A stretch of 64,000 nucleotides of DNA from Gambelia wislizenii (lineage: Eukaryota > Chordata > Lepidosauria > Squamata > Crotaphytidae). Where the stretch lies: NCBI GenBank assembly GCA_030847615.1, contig JAUMIR010000003.1, forward strand, positions 338,711,756 to 338,775,755, given 5' to 3'. Below are positions 54,878 through 64,000 of the stretch, piece by piece. The notes under the pieces were generated by a model. That model was not told where the DNA came from and made no database searches. It was given only the letters and a program-made list of their open reading frames with translations. The translations under genes were made by a program, and so were the position numbers. Numbering within the stretch: the stretch's first letter is position 1; each line of letters starts with the position of its first letter.

Positions 54878-55345
54878 TCCGAATTAAAGGCCTGCAACCT
54901 CTTCGTGATCTTTCCATAACTCGAATACAAGGCCCGCAACCCTATTCTGGCTTTACCATAATTGGAACCAAAGGTGCGCAGGCTTTTTCCTGGCCTTTCC
55001 AGGAAAAATGAAAGGCACGCAACCTCTTCCTTCCTTCCCCATAATTCGAATTAAAGACAGGTAACCTCCTTCCAGCCTGCCCTTAGAAAGGCATGCAACC
55101 TCTTTCTGGCCTTTCCGTAATTCTAAGGAAAGACCTAAGGAAAGACCTCGAAAGGCCGAAACCAGTTTCAAACTGGATTGTTTGTGTAGTGTGGATGCAC
55201 CCAAATGTTTCTTGCTTCCCAAAATTCGAACTAAAGGCGCGCAACAACCTCAATGGCAAGGCGAGGAAGAGAGGGCAGACCTTGAAGTCGAATTAGATGG
55301 AAAGCCCACCGCGCCCCTTCCCAAATCCGAATTAAAGGCAAGCAA
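54878..55345. repeat. Degenerate ~42-bp minisatellite
   Basis: The phrase gaattaaaggcnygcaacct recurs at about 54881, 54923, 54965, 55003, 55048 and 55086, so the spacing is about 42 bp with some indels. Each unit ends with tggcctttccataa-like sequence. Further units lie near 55227 and 55329 after a MITE end at 55163-55200. No coding sense is apparent. Confidence 0.7.
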
Positions 55346-55910
55346 AACAGGCTTCGCCCAAGCCCTTTCCTCGGATGTCTCCTTTCCAAGGCTGCTGTTC
55401 TGGGTCTGCCTCCGGGGCTGCTCCTTTTCCTCCCAGGCTGAGCAGGGGATCTGGGGGGGGGGGGTCGGGATGAAAGGGCCGGCCGCCGTTTGTTCCGGAG
55501 CGCGCCAGGAGGGGCGGGGAAGGCAAGCAGCCCGCGCCTGGCCTCGGTGGGGGGTCGGAGGGCGCTGCGGAGGGCGCCCGGCCTTTGATAAGCTCGCCTT
55601 GGAGCGCATTGGTGGCGCGGGGGCCCCGTCGGGCGGCTCCAGGGCGCTTCCCTCTGATCGCACTTGTCTTCGTCGCGGGGAGGCTTTGGTCAGTTGGCGG
55701 CAGGGAGGGTTTTTTTGGGGGGCTGGCTTTGTGTTCCCCTCCCGCCCGCCCGCCTGCCAGCTTTGCCTGCCGGACGGGCCATAAAACCCCGACGGGCAGA
55801 GCGAGAGGGACCCTCCTCAGATCTTTCCCTCCCCCCCCCCCAAAAAAAAGAGGAGGAAAGAAAGAAAGGGGAGGGAAGGGGACAGTTTGGGCCCAGGAGA
55901 ACCAGATAAA
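55340..55910. promoter_or_regulatory. Intronic CpG-rich block, candidate alternative promoter or enhancer
   Basis: A sharply GC- and CpG-rich stretch about 4.7 kb before exon 2. It contains cctttgat (TCF/LEF-type) at 55582, overlapped by tgataag (GATA-type), and ccataaaa (TATA-like or CDX-type) at 55779-55786 followed by G/C-rich sequence. Frames of 109-200 residues overlap on several strands, as GC-rich DNA allows, and have no domain. It could start an internal CDX2 transcript or an antisense RNA. Confidence 0.4.
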
Positions 55911-55964
55911 CTAGAAGGAGGGCACAGAAAGCCCTCCCCCATCTCCCCTCCCCCTCCCAATGGA

Positions 55965-56047
55965 GCCCAATGGAGAAGGAATTTCCGCACGGCAGGGGGT
56001 TGGACTGGATGGCCCTTGAAGTCTCTTCCAACTCTAGGAGTCTATGG
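55965..56047 (+). mobile_element. CR1-like LINE 3' tip
   Basis: gggggttggactggatggcc followed by gtctcttccaactctaggag is the CR1-type end. Only the last ~80 bp is present. Confidence 0.65.
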
Positions 56048-56530
56048 AAGGGAACCTGTGAGGATTTGTGGCCTCGATCCATTGCCTAGTTCCGACTCGA
56101 GTAGACCCGTTGAATCAATAGGATTTACACAAGTGTTAAAGGAATCTTGTGAGAACGTTTTGTTTTAGCATGGTTTAGTCTTAAAAGCACTACTAGATTC
56201 CTTCCTTCCTTCTTTCCTTCCTTCCTTACTTTTTAAACTTTTTGTTATTTTAGCATGAACTTTCCCGATGGCCCTTGAGGTCTCTTCCAACTCTATGAGT
56301 CTATGGAAGAGAATTTGAGCGAGGATTTGTGGCCTCGATCCATTGCCTAGTTCCGACTCGAGTTGAATCAATAGGATTTACACAATTTATTTATTCCTTG
56401 TTAAAGGAATCTTGTGAGAACGTTTTTTTTTTAGCATGGTTCTTTTAGTCTTAAAAGCACTGCTAGATTCCTTCCTTCCTTCTTAAAATGTTTATGATTT
56501 TAGCATGAGCTTCCCCAGATGGGGTTTTCT
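56008..56530. repeat. 260-bp tandem duplication
   Basis: Two head-to-tail copies start at 56008 and 56268, both with gatggcccttga. Each contains the CR1 tip, cctcgatccattgcctagtt, gaatcaataggatttacaca and aaaggaatcttgtgagaacg, and ends in a Penelope-tail-like cttaaaagcact block and a ccttcc tract. The copies differ by small indels. Confidence 0.85.
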
Positions 56531-57178
56531 TAGATCCTTGTGATCCTTTTTTATGTTGAAACAAACTAAACACAACCATCTCTTTGTGTTACAAATGTCG
56601 ACTAGCTATGCAGCACTTGGACCTGCTCTGATTGGAACTCACCATGGGATTGGAGTTATTATTATTGTTACTACCAAAACCACCAATTCTCATTCTTTCA
56701 ATTCAGCTAAAAATTTGGAATCATGGAGAAGAAATGCAGTAATTGCCCAAGGAATAGTACTTGTTAGGTTTTAGAGGGTTTGTTTTGGTTGACAAACATT
56801 GGAATTGGCAAATGTGGTCTTCAAACAATTTCAGTCCATTTTTAAATGACCAAAATGAGGGACAAGTGCCTTGGAACCACAGATGGAGGGAAATTGCTTT
56901 ATTTAGCCAGCATTGAAATGTTTCTATAACTTCACATCAAAATGAAAAATTGACTGTGTGGATTGATTCCCCCCCACCCTTAAAGCTTACACTTTGGCAT
57001 GGGGACACACCTCAGCAATAAGAGAATGATGCAAATTGTATATAGGAGGTACTAAGTGTGCTTATTCAGGGAGCCTTTGGAGTAAATCCCTGGCCTTATT
57101 CTGTTGGAGTATGGAAATGTACTTTTCCTGTCCATTTCAGTGTCTGCCTGTTTACCTGCTTACCTATCTACCTACCTG
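56531..57178. other. Intron 1, no feature recognised
   Basis: A/T-rich sequence with no clear repeat. The 73-residue frame at 56553-56774 has no domain. Confidence 0.4.
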
Positions 57179-57340
57179 TTTGGATGGTAGACCACCGTGG
57201 AATACCAGTTGCTGTAGGCTATATTTCAGAGTAAAGCAAAGGCAAACCACCTCTGAGTATTCCTAAGAAATACTCTATCAAATTCATGGAGTTGCCATAA
57301 GTTGACAGGTAACTTGAAGGCACACAGACATGCATACACA
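57179..57340 (+). repeat. 5S-rRNA-derived SINE, 5'-truncated
   Basis: Starts inside the 5S C-box-like part (ttggatggtagaccaccgtg). Then come gaataccagttgctgtaggc, the body (gcaaaccacctctgagtatt) and the tail (gttgccataagttgacaggt, aacttgaaggcacac). Confidence 0.7.
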
Positions 57341-57556
57341 CACAAAAGAGGAATAGTCATAGATAACCTTGCAGGGTTTTTGAAAGTATGAGCAATATAA
57401 TGTCTCATGTATGTGAAGGTACATAGGAGAATATATTATAATAGTTATAGCTACTGTTTTTTAAAAAATAAAACATAATTTGATTAAACCTGGGAAGTCC
57501 CATACACAGACATATGTATGTATGATCTTTTTGTTGTGATTAGTTCTCTGGAAATT

Positions 57557-57765
57557 TGTTGTTGTGTGACTTCAAGTCCTTCTGACATATGACAATCCAA
57601 AGGTGAACCTATCATGGAGCTTTCTTGGCATGATTTTTTCAGTGGGGGTGGTGGCATGTCATTGCTTTCCTCTGAGGCTGAGAGAGTGTGACTTGCTCAA
57701 GCTCAGCCAGGAGGTTTCCATTAAAACTCTGGTCTCCTATAGTCCAACATCCAAACCATACTGGC
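57557..57765 (-). repeat. Sauria-type SINE
   Basis: Minus strand with the tail at the left (tgacttcaagtccttctgac) and the degraded head at the right (catccaaaccatactggc). Confidence 0.8.
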
Positions 57766-58799
57766 ATTCTCCTGAAACGAACTGAAGCTATTTGTGAATT
57801 GTATGGTGAGGTGCCTTGTTATTGTTTGCTTTGTTGATAAATGATACTTAAAAAGTAAAAGAAAAACCCTCATTAGTTTAGTTCTTTTGAAACCAATTGG
57901 ATTAAAGGCCTAGACCACAATGAAGAACTAGATCTACCTAGATCAGAGCTTTGAGTCTTAATTTAAACCATCTAAGTCTTTTTGCTGTGACTTGGTGCCT
58001 ACATCCTAACCACTTGTACTTGAAAAGAAAATGACAGAGATTGAAGCGAGACATTATGTGGATGTGGATGAAGTTGCAATCCCTTTAGATACTGCATTAC
58101 ATAAGGATTATTAATAAACTTAGGTTCCACCTTTCAAATAAAATGTTATAAAGTAGTTAGACTCAAAATACAATAGGTAGATGCCCTGGTTAAAGAGGGT
58201 TGAATTCGCAATAGCAAACCAGCCTAAGTGTTTGTGCAAGAGAAGATTTTTTTGAAGTACGGTAACAGTCACTGTACTGATATGCATTTCATCTTATCAT
58301 AGAAATGTTGCAGACTATACCTTTTGCATTTTATGGACTTTGGGCCCACTGTATAAATTCTTCCCATATAGAAAAAGTTACTTTTCTGGATTACAACTCC
58401 CAGAATCCCCCAGTTGGCATGGCCAGTGGGCTGGGTATTGGCTTTCTATTTTAAAAAGTAATTTATATTTTGTCCTTTCCATTGAAATAAGGAGCTTTAT
58501 ATTCCTTGACTCTTTGCCCCATCCAAATATCATAAAACTGTATTGGTAAAAAGCCTATGCACAATGGGGAAGTACTCTGTGACCTTCCAATGTTTGGGAA
58601 GCCAGCTTCCATAATCCCTGATCATTGCCCATGTTGGCCTGTGCTGATTTGAGTTGTAATCCAAAACATATAGAGGGCATCAGAATGTAATATGTAGTCA
58701 TAAAATTTTATATTTTGGTGGCAGGGGGGGGGAATACAGCTCTATTACCAGCAAACTGCGTACCATCCTCAGTATTGATCTTGCTGTAAATTTGATATA
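57766..58799. other. Intron 1, old repeats only
   Basis: A short palindromic-repeat half lies at 58385-58430 (ggattacaactcccagaatc), and another decayed MITE at 58580-58690. No coding sequence is seen. Confidence 0.4.
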
Positions 58800-59028
58800 C
58801 AGTTGTCCCTTCACATTCGCTGGGGTTAGGTTCCAGGACCCCCGTGAATACCCAAATCCGTGAATACTCAAGTCCCATTATATGCAATGGCATAGCAAAA
58901 TGGTGTCCCTTATATAAGATGGCAAAATCAAGGTTTGCTATTAGGATTACTATTTTTTAAAGAATATTTTCAAGCCGTGAATACTCAAATCCGTGAATGT
59001 CAAATCCATGAATGTGGAGGGACAACTG
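58800..59028. mobile_element. Tigger-like MITE flanked by TA
   Basis: Ends cagttgtcccttcacattc and gaatgtggagggacaactg are inverted with one mismatch. TA flanks both sides (58798-58799 and 59029-59030). The interior has repeated ccgtgaatactcaaatccgt phrases. Confidence 0.85.
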
Positions 59029-59464
59029 TACTCACAATTTGATGTTGGTGCTTTGTATAAATACGTGAAATCGATGTCAGTGGAAATAGCACCTGTGCCA
59101 ATAGAGATGACCACATGTGCTTAATTCTCTCCTCACCTCTTCAGAGAAATGAGGATTAATGTGGCCAAACATTATAGCCTGAATCGACGTTGCATTTCAT
59201 AATGGAGGGTAACAGAGAGACTGAAGTTTAAATCCTCACTTGTACAAATGTGACTTGGAAGTGAGTCTTATTGTTGGGATTTAATTCCAAACTGGAAAAT
59301 AAATTAGAATTAGAGTTGCTCTCCGTATGAATTGTTGGACATTCGACAACCCCACATTAGTATTATTTCATATACCTGTATTGTTATTTCATTATTGTTA
59401 TCTCATGTTAGCTTGAGATAATTAGGCTATTAAAACCTAAATGTATGTGTTTGTGTGTCTTTTT

Positions 59465-59665
59465 CAGTTATAGCACTTTGATGCCACTTTATTCACCATG
59501 GCTGCATCCTACATAATCCTGGGATTTATAGTTTCTTCTGGCACTAAACAACTAAACATCCCTGGCAGAGAATTCTGTATGTCTTATAAAACAAGAAAGC
59601 TCATATTTCCATAGGATGGAGCCATGGCAATTAAAGTGGCATCAGAGTGTGAAAGAGACCCGAAG
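59465..59665. mobile_element. Palindromic MITE
   Basis: Blocks gttatagcactttgatgcca and taatcctgggatttatagtt are mirrored by tttccataggatggagccat and aaagtggcatcagagtg. Confidence 0.65.
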
Positions 59666-60540
59666 CTTAAATAAGTGCTATGGTCCCAATCCAGCAGATG
59701 GTACACAAGCTCCATTGAAATAGAAATGACTGTGTTCTTGTATGGCACTCCCCCCCACCCCCCTTCTGCATGGAAGAACTTGTGTCATAGGCATGATGCT
59801 GTAAACAAAAGATTTAAAATCTCATCCTTAGGATTTGATGAAATTCAAAAGTGCTTGTTTGTCTGTATGTCCTCAGCGCAGAAAGTTCTGGTACAGTGCT
59901 CATTTAGTCAGATAATTGGTTCTGTTAAAATCCATGGAAACTAATTCCAAAGAATGGTTTGTACAATAGTTCCAAATACACACACACACACACATATCCC
60001 AGTGCTGCTCAACTGCTTTATTCTCCCTTTATATATGCAGCCATGTACATCAAGATGTATATACCATGCATATACCAAGCTGGCACACATTCACAGAGCA
60101 TACACATGAGCTGGTTTGAGTCTGTGTGTTTAGCTTAGGGGCCATAAACCCTGCAGCTGCTTGGTTTTTACAAGCCTGCATTGTTTGAAAATCACTTCCT
60201 CTCCAAGCCAGACATTTGAGGGCTTATAATTTAAACTACCAGGAAGGAGAAGAAGCTGTTCAAAACTGTTTGGGGAGTGGAAGTGGTAGGGGAGGTGATG
60301 AATAGCTCAGTTTCCAAAGCTGGGTACTGAATTTACAAAATGCAGAAAGCTAAAAAAGCCCCTCCTGAGTTACCATGAATCTTCTGTAGGGTTTTACTTA
60401 CTCTGCTGTCTCCAGAAACCCCATTTTGTCAAGTCTGCATATTTTATATGAACAAGGGCCAGGCTAAAGCCAAGTGGAGTAATCTACAACTGCAGTCTTC
60501 AAAAGAGTGCATAAAGGAAATGATGCTGCTAGTGCATTTT
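59666..60540. other. End of intron 1, mostly unique sequence
   Basis: An (ac)n tract lies at about 59978-59994. The last 500 bp before exon 2 has no repeat signature and could carry conserved intronic sequence. No coding frame. Confidence 0.35.
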
Positions 60541-60569
60541 CTTTAACCGATCTGCATCTCTCCCCTCAG

Positions 60570-60715
60570 TGAAAACCAGGACAAAAGACAAGTACCGTGT
60601 GGTCTACACAGATCACCAGCGGCTGGAGCTGGAGAAGGAGTTTCACTACAGCCGTTACATCACCATTCGGAGGAAAGCTGAACTGGCAGCCATTCTGGGA
60701 TTATCAGAGAGACAG
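60570..60715 (+). CDS. CDX2: CDX2 exon 2 (homeodomain, first part)
   Basis: 146 bp between acceptor ctcccctcag and donor gacag|gtgtga. The first two bases complete codon 169 (Val) begun in exon 1, and the exon ends in phase 0 after Gln217. It encodes [20 protein letters not shown], then [20 protein letters not shown] and AILGLSERQ. These are the N-terminal arm and helices 1 and 2 of the caudal homeodomain (positions 1-44, counting the conserved Trp of helix 3 as 48). RKAELA distinguishes it from CDX1 and CDX4, which have RKSELA. Homeodomain position 37 (residue 210) is Ile where I recall Thr in human CDX2. The DNA-recognition helix is in exon 3, not found in this window. Confidence 0.97.
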
Positions 60716-61937
60716 GTGTGACTTTGGCTGGTTCTTTGCACTGTAAAATATTCAAGACACCCTCCCCCAAGTCCCCCACCAATCTGCTTTGTTATTGGCT
60801 ATAGTTTTGGGGCCTGCCAAGGATTAGTATTAGCTAGTTATTAATTAACCGAGCCTTTCCCAAACTCAGGCTCTTTAGATGTTTTGGGCTTCATTTCCTA
60901 TCAATCCTAGCCAGTTTAGCAAAAGGTCAGGAATCCTGGGAACTGCAATCCAAAAACCTGAAGGGCACCAAGTTGGGAAGGATGCATTAGGCCAATGTGC
61001 TTATGTTGAAAAAAAAACTTCATGACTTTTAAAAATATATGAGCTTAAATTGTTCGAATTCCAAACTACATTATAGTTCTAGGAATGAAGTTTCATTATA
61101 CTTGAACCGCTGGTCTATCACAGAGCTTGGAAAGTTATTTATTTGGACTACAATTATTATGTATTTGGACCACAAATCCCAAAAATCTCCCTGCCAAGCA
61201 TAACAAGTCAACTTGCTGGTTGAGGGATTCTATGTTTGGCAGGGAGATTTTGGGGATTTGTAGTTGAAATACATAATTTTTCCAAGCTATCCCATGTACA
61301 GTATTTCAGAACTGGCTGTTTGCAGCATCCATTGGAGGCTTCAGATGCCAGTGCTTGCCAATCTTAATTTCAGAGTAAAGGACTGAATTTGGGAACTTTT
61401 GCATTGAAAACATGTGATCTGTTATTAATCCATGGACCTTCTAAGTGCACTGCATTTATGAAATAAAATAAAATAAGACTTATTGTATAGGGATACTTGT
61501 TAGAGACTTAGGATTTAGTGCAGCTCCTGGTTGAGTAGGCACTAGGTGGCAAATCTTGGTTTGTTCCTATGCAGTGAATCAGTAAAAATGCTTCACTTAC
61601 AGAAACAGAAGCTTTCATTTTCATGTGGGAGACTTAATACGCTAATTCTAAATTTTATTTTTACTTTTTTTACCCATTTTAGGGCCCCTTCACTGAAATG
61701 AAGGATCAAAACAAGCTTTAGATTACTGAGGCAGTATCATACATGTCTGCCTAGGAATAAGTCTCATTAAGTTCATCAGAATTTACTCCCAAGTAAATGT
61801 ATATAGGAGTGCAGACTACCTGTGTTCTTAATACTAATTTTTAAAAATCTCCTTGTAATCCTAAAGCTACGAACTATTTTATTTAATGTATTTATCTGAA
61901 TTTTAAATGGCAGAATCCTCTAGTAACATCAGAACAC
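60716..61937 (+). other. CDX2: CDX2 intron 2, beginning
   Basis: Donor gtgtga, acceptable but not optimal. The visible intron 2 runs past the window end, so it exceeds 3.28 kb. This part holds decayed palindromic repeats at 60860-60990 and 61130-61290 and no exon-3-like sequence (no frame for KIWFQNRRAK was seen). Confidence 0.6.
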
Positions 61938-62062
61938 TCTCAACACACCCACTCTTAGCTGAGTTTGGAAGCTAGCAGGGTCAAGCCTGATTAATACCTA
62001 GATGGGAGATCACTAAGGAACACCAGTGATCTCTAGGTAGTTCTGGGATGGCAATCCTCCCT
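61938..62062 (+). repeat. 5S-rRNA-derived SINE, diverged copy
   Basis: ttggaagctagcagggtcaa, gcctgattaatacctagatg and ggagatcactaaggaacacc follow the 5S rRNA internal promoter order (A-box, intermediate element, C-box). The copy is older than the next one. Confidence 0.7.
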
Positions 62063-62139
62063 GAAATTCTAGACAGCCAGCACTGCCAATCACAGTTGAC
62101 AACACTTGAAGGAACAATGATGTGTTTAAAGCTTAAATA

Positions 62140-62367
62140 TCCTGAAAGTGGGAGATCCTGTCTGATCTTGGAAGCTAAACAGCATCAGGCCTGGTTAGTA
62201 TTTGGATGGGACACCACCAATGAATGCCAGGGGCTGTAGGTTATTTTAGAAGAAGGAACTGGCAAAACCACCTCTGAGAATTCCTTGCCTAAGAAGACCC
62301 TATGAAATTTATGGGGTACCATAGGCTAACAAGTGACTTGGAGGCAGATATACACACACAAGGGAAC
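62140..62367 (+). repeat. 5S-rRNA-derived SINE with BovB-like tail
   Basis: The head tctgatcttggaagctaaac, agcatcaggcctggttagta, tttggatgggacaccaccaa is 5S rRNA-like, with A-box, intermediate element and C-box visible. After ggggctgtaggtt comes a SINE body (gaaggaactggcaaaaccac). The tail accctatgaaatttatgggg, taacaagtgacttggaggca resembles the Sauria SINE/BovB end, and the element ends in (ac)n. Confidence 0.8.
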
Positions 62368-62497
62368 ATCCTGTTTTCCCGACAAAACCTACCCATGGTT
62401 GGAACAGAGGTTCAAAGGCATTTTTTGTGTTCTCAGTTAAAAACTCCTTTAGGCTTCTAATTCTGATAGGTATGCAGGTGCAAAGCTAAATTTGTTT

Positions 62498-62720
62498 GTT
62501 TAATTCCATTTATATGTTGTCTTTCTCCTGGTGTGGGTCCTACAAAAAAAGTAACAACAGAGTCAGCTAAAACCTGACAATAAAATTTAAAACACTTTTT
62601 TAAAAAAAAGTCAGCACATTAAAACGATAGGTTATGAACCATACAAAACCATGCAAAAGCATACAGCATTAAAAATGACTAGCCCATTAGTAGGCTCCCT
62701 GCAAGCACTTACTGTGATTG
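62498..62720 (-). mobile_element. LINE 3' tail
   Basis: ttccatttatatgttgtctt, tctcctggtgtgggtcctac and an A-rich tract match the LINE tail family at 5935 and 43095 in minus orientation. Confidence 0.5.
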
Positions 62721-63420
62721 ATAGAAAGGTGAGCAAATGGGATGAGAGTATATGAAAGGAACCAATCCCAGAACAGGAGACTGAAATGGGAGGGGTTTAT
62801 GTATGTTGGAAGAGATGCATGACAGTTAGCCAGGGGTTCAGTTGCATCTGGGAGTATGAGTGGACTGGAGCAGAAGGCTCTGTGTGTGTGCTGTATGTTT
62901 GAGGTCTGAATTTAATAAGATTGGGTGCAAGGGGTTGGAAGTCTGACTGAAAAGGTTGATTGGACAAAGAGTGAATGAGTCTGAGGGATAAGGGAGGATA
63001 TTATAAAGATCCAAGAACAATCTGTGCTAGGACTTTTCAGTTTGGTTACTATTAAGAGTGGCTACTGAAAAGAGACAGCCTGTTCAGAAAGTGAACCATT
63101 ATAAGCACAAGATTTCCAAGTTACTATACATCTTATTCCCTTCAATAAAGTTACCCTATGTTGTTTGATCAACTACAGGCTCTTGGCCATTCATTCAACC
63201 TATAGATAGTAGAAGGCATGCTACCACAGAAACACCACACAATCCACACATTTGGGCTAAAAGGTATATTCCTGATTCAGGCAGAAAGAACTAAGGGAGC
63301 CATAGAAGGTGAGGTGGTAGTAACAGAGGGTGAAGGTGCTGGCACTTTGAAGATTGCTGTTGACCACCTTGTTGTGAGTTGTCACATAAATAGCTGGTGG
63401 CAGCATCATACTTACTCATT
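62721..63420. other. Intron 2, no feature recognised
   Basis: No clear repeat or coding sequence. The overlapping frames at 63218-63520 (+) and 63291-63500 (-) are probably part of the following degraded LINE. Confidence 0.35.
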
Positions 63421-64000
63421 AAAAGCTTCCATGAACAAAAAGGCCTTTGCTGCTGAAGAGGGGCCAGAGCAGCCTTTCCTCCTCTGGAAGAGAATTCCAC
63501 AGGTTAGGAGCAGCCACTGAGAAGGTTTTCTCCTGTGTCATCACCACAACCGCCTATAAAAGTCATGGGCCCGAAAGAAAACCCTCCCTAGCAGATCTTA
63601 AAACTTGCACTGGGTTATATAGGGAGATATGGTCTTTCAAATGGTCTGGACCTAAATTTTATGGCAAGGGTAGGTAGGAGAAAAGAGAAACAGCTAGTAA
63701 TGGTATTTATTTACTTATGTTTGTGTACCCTACCTCTCTTCTAAAGGATTCAAGGCAATTTAAAAGGCATCCCTGCTTCCCATTTTTTCTTCCCCACAAG
63801 GCTATGACGTAGGCAAGACTATGTATTAAGAGAAAATGCTTGGCAAAATTCTCCAACTACATTTCATAGGTGAAACTGGGGTCTTCCTGACCCAAGCTAG
63901 ACATTCTAATCCCTGCACCATGCTATAGAGTGAACAGTCACTTCCACAAGAGTCATCCTACAGAATCCAAAGCAAGTGTTTGGAACATGCTTGCTACTTT
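63421..64000 (-). mobile_element. LINE remnant (L2/CR1-like)
   Basis: The segment with cctctggaagagaattccac, gccactgagaaggttttctc resembles those at 15160-15400 and 5090-5230. It ends in a tatttatttacttatg-type tail near 63700. No reading frame survives. Confidence 0.45.

Larger units (their letters stand above)
41965..60569 (+). other. CDX2: CDX2 intron 1 (18,605 bp)
   Basis: The donor gtaagg at 41965 and the acceptor tctcccctcag ending at 60569 give a canonical GT-AG intron in phase 1, the same position as in mammals. From memory, mammalian CDX2 intron 1 is only a few kilobases. Here much of the length is SINEs, MITEs, hAT copies and LINE ends. Non-repeat blocks at about 52420-52860 and 55340-55910 stand out as possible regulatory DNA. 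Confidence 0.85.

Noticed and set aside
55182..55784. 200-residue plus-strand frame in CDX2 intron 1
   Set aside because: It lies in the CpG-rich block and minisatellite, has no recognisable domain, and overlaps frames on the other strand.
62140..62367. A functional 5S rRNA gene
   Set aside because: The 5S-like part is truncated and diverged and is followed by a SINE body and BovB-like tail, so it is a retroposon.
60716..64000. CDX2 exon 3
   Set aside because: No frame for the helix 3 sequence (KIWFQNRRAK) preceded by an acceptor was found. The exon most likely lies beyond the window.

Overview
This window is vertebrate nuclear DNA, most likely from a squamate reptile (lizard or snake). It holds one recognisable host gene, the 5' part of the ParaHox homeobox gene CDX2 on the + strand. 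Exon 1 (41460-41964) encodes the N-terminal transactivation region and the Pbx-type tryptophan motif. Exon 2 (60570-60715) encodes the first 44 positions of the homeodomain. Exon 3, with helix 3 and the C-terminus, is not seen before the window ends. The squamate assignment rests on many tRNA-derived SINEs whose tails resemble BovB/RTE LINEs (Sauria-SINE type), 5S-rRNA-derived SINEs with a similar tail, CR1/L2-like LINE ends, Penelope-like elements, a Ty1/copia relic and abundant hAT and palindromic MITE copies.

Layout. 1-18 kb: gene-free DNA with old LINE tails, MITEs and SINEs, and a SPIN-like hAT element with an intact 8-bp target duplication (8214-9153). 15.5-17.5 kb: two inverted copies of an LTR-like repeat, one split by a LINE. 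18.4-21.3 kb: a Penelope-like element with inverted pseudo-LTR arms, a GIY-YIG endonuclease reading frame and two hammerhead-ribozyme-like motifs, interrupted by a 5'-truncated LINE. 24.7-25.7 kb: a second LINE copy. 26.7-29.3 kb: a decayed Ty1/copia element on the minus strand. 29.31-29.84 kb: a long, nearly perfect palindrome. 30-38 kb: LINE, Penelope, SINE and MITE remnants. 38.6-42.6 kb: repeat-poor DNA rising into a CpG island with the CDX2 promoter and exon 1. 42-60.5 kb: an 18.6-kb intron 1 loaded with SINEs and MITEs, but also carrying a second CpG-rich block (about 55.34-55.91 kb) and a repeat-poor stretch with CDX-type sites (52.42-52.86 kb). 60.7-64 kb: the start of intron 2 with 5S-SINEs and LINE tails.

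CDX2 is the only gene whose product can be described with confidence. The rest is mobile-element history plus candidate regulatory DNA around CDX2. I did not recognise exons of URAD, FLT3, PDX1 or GSX1, the usual ParaHox neighbours, but short exons without a start codon could be missed by eye. Repeat family names come from recognition of sequence features, not from a database search.
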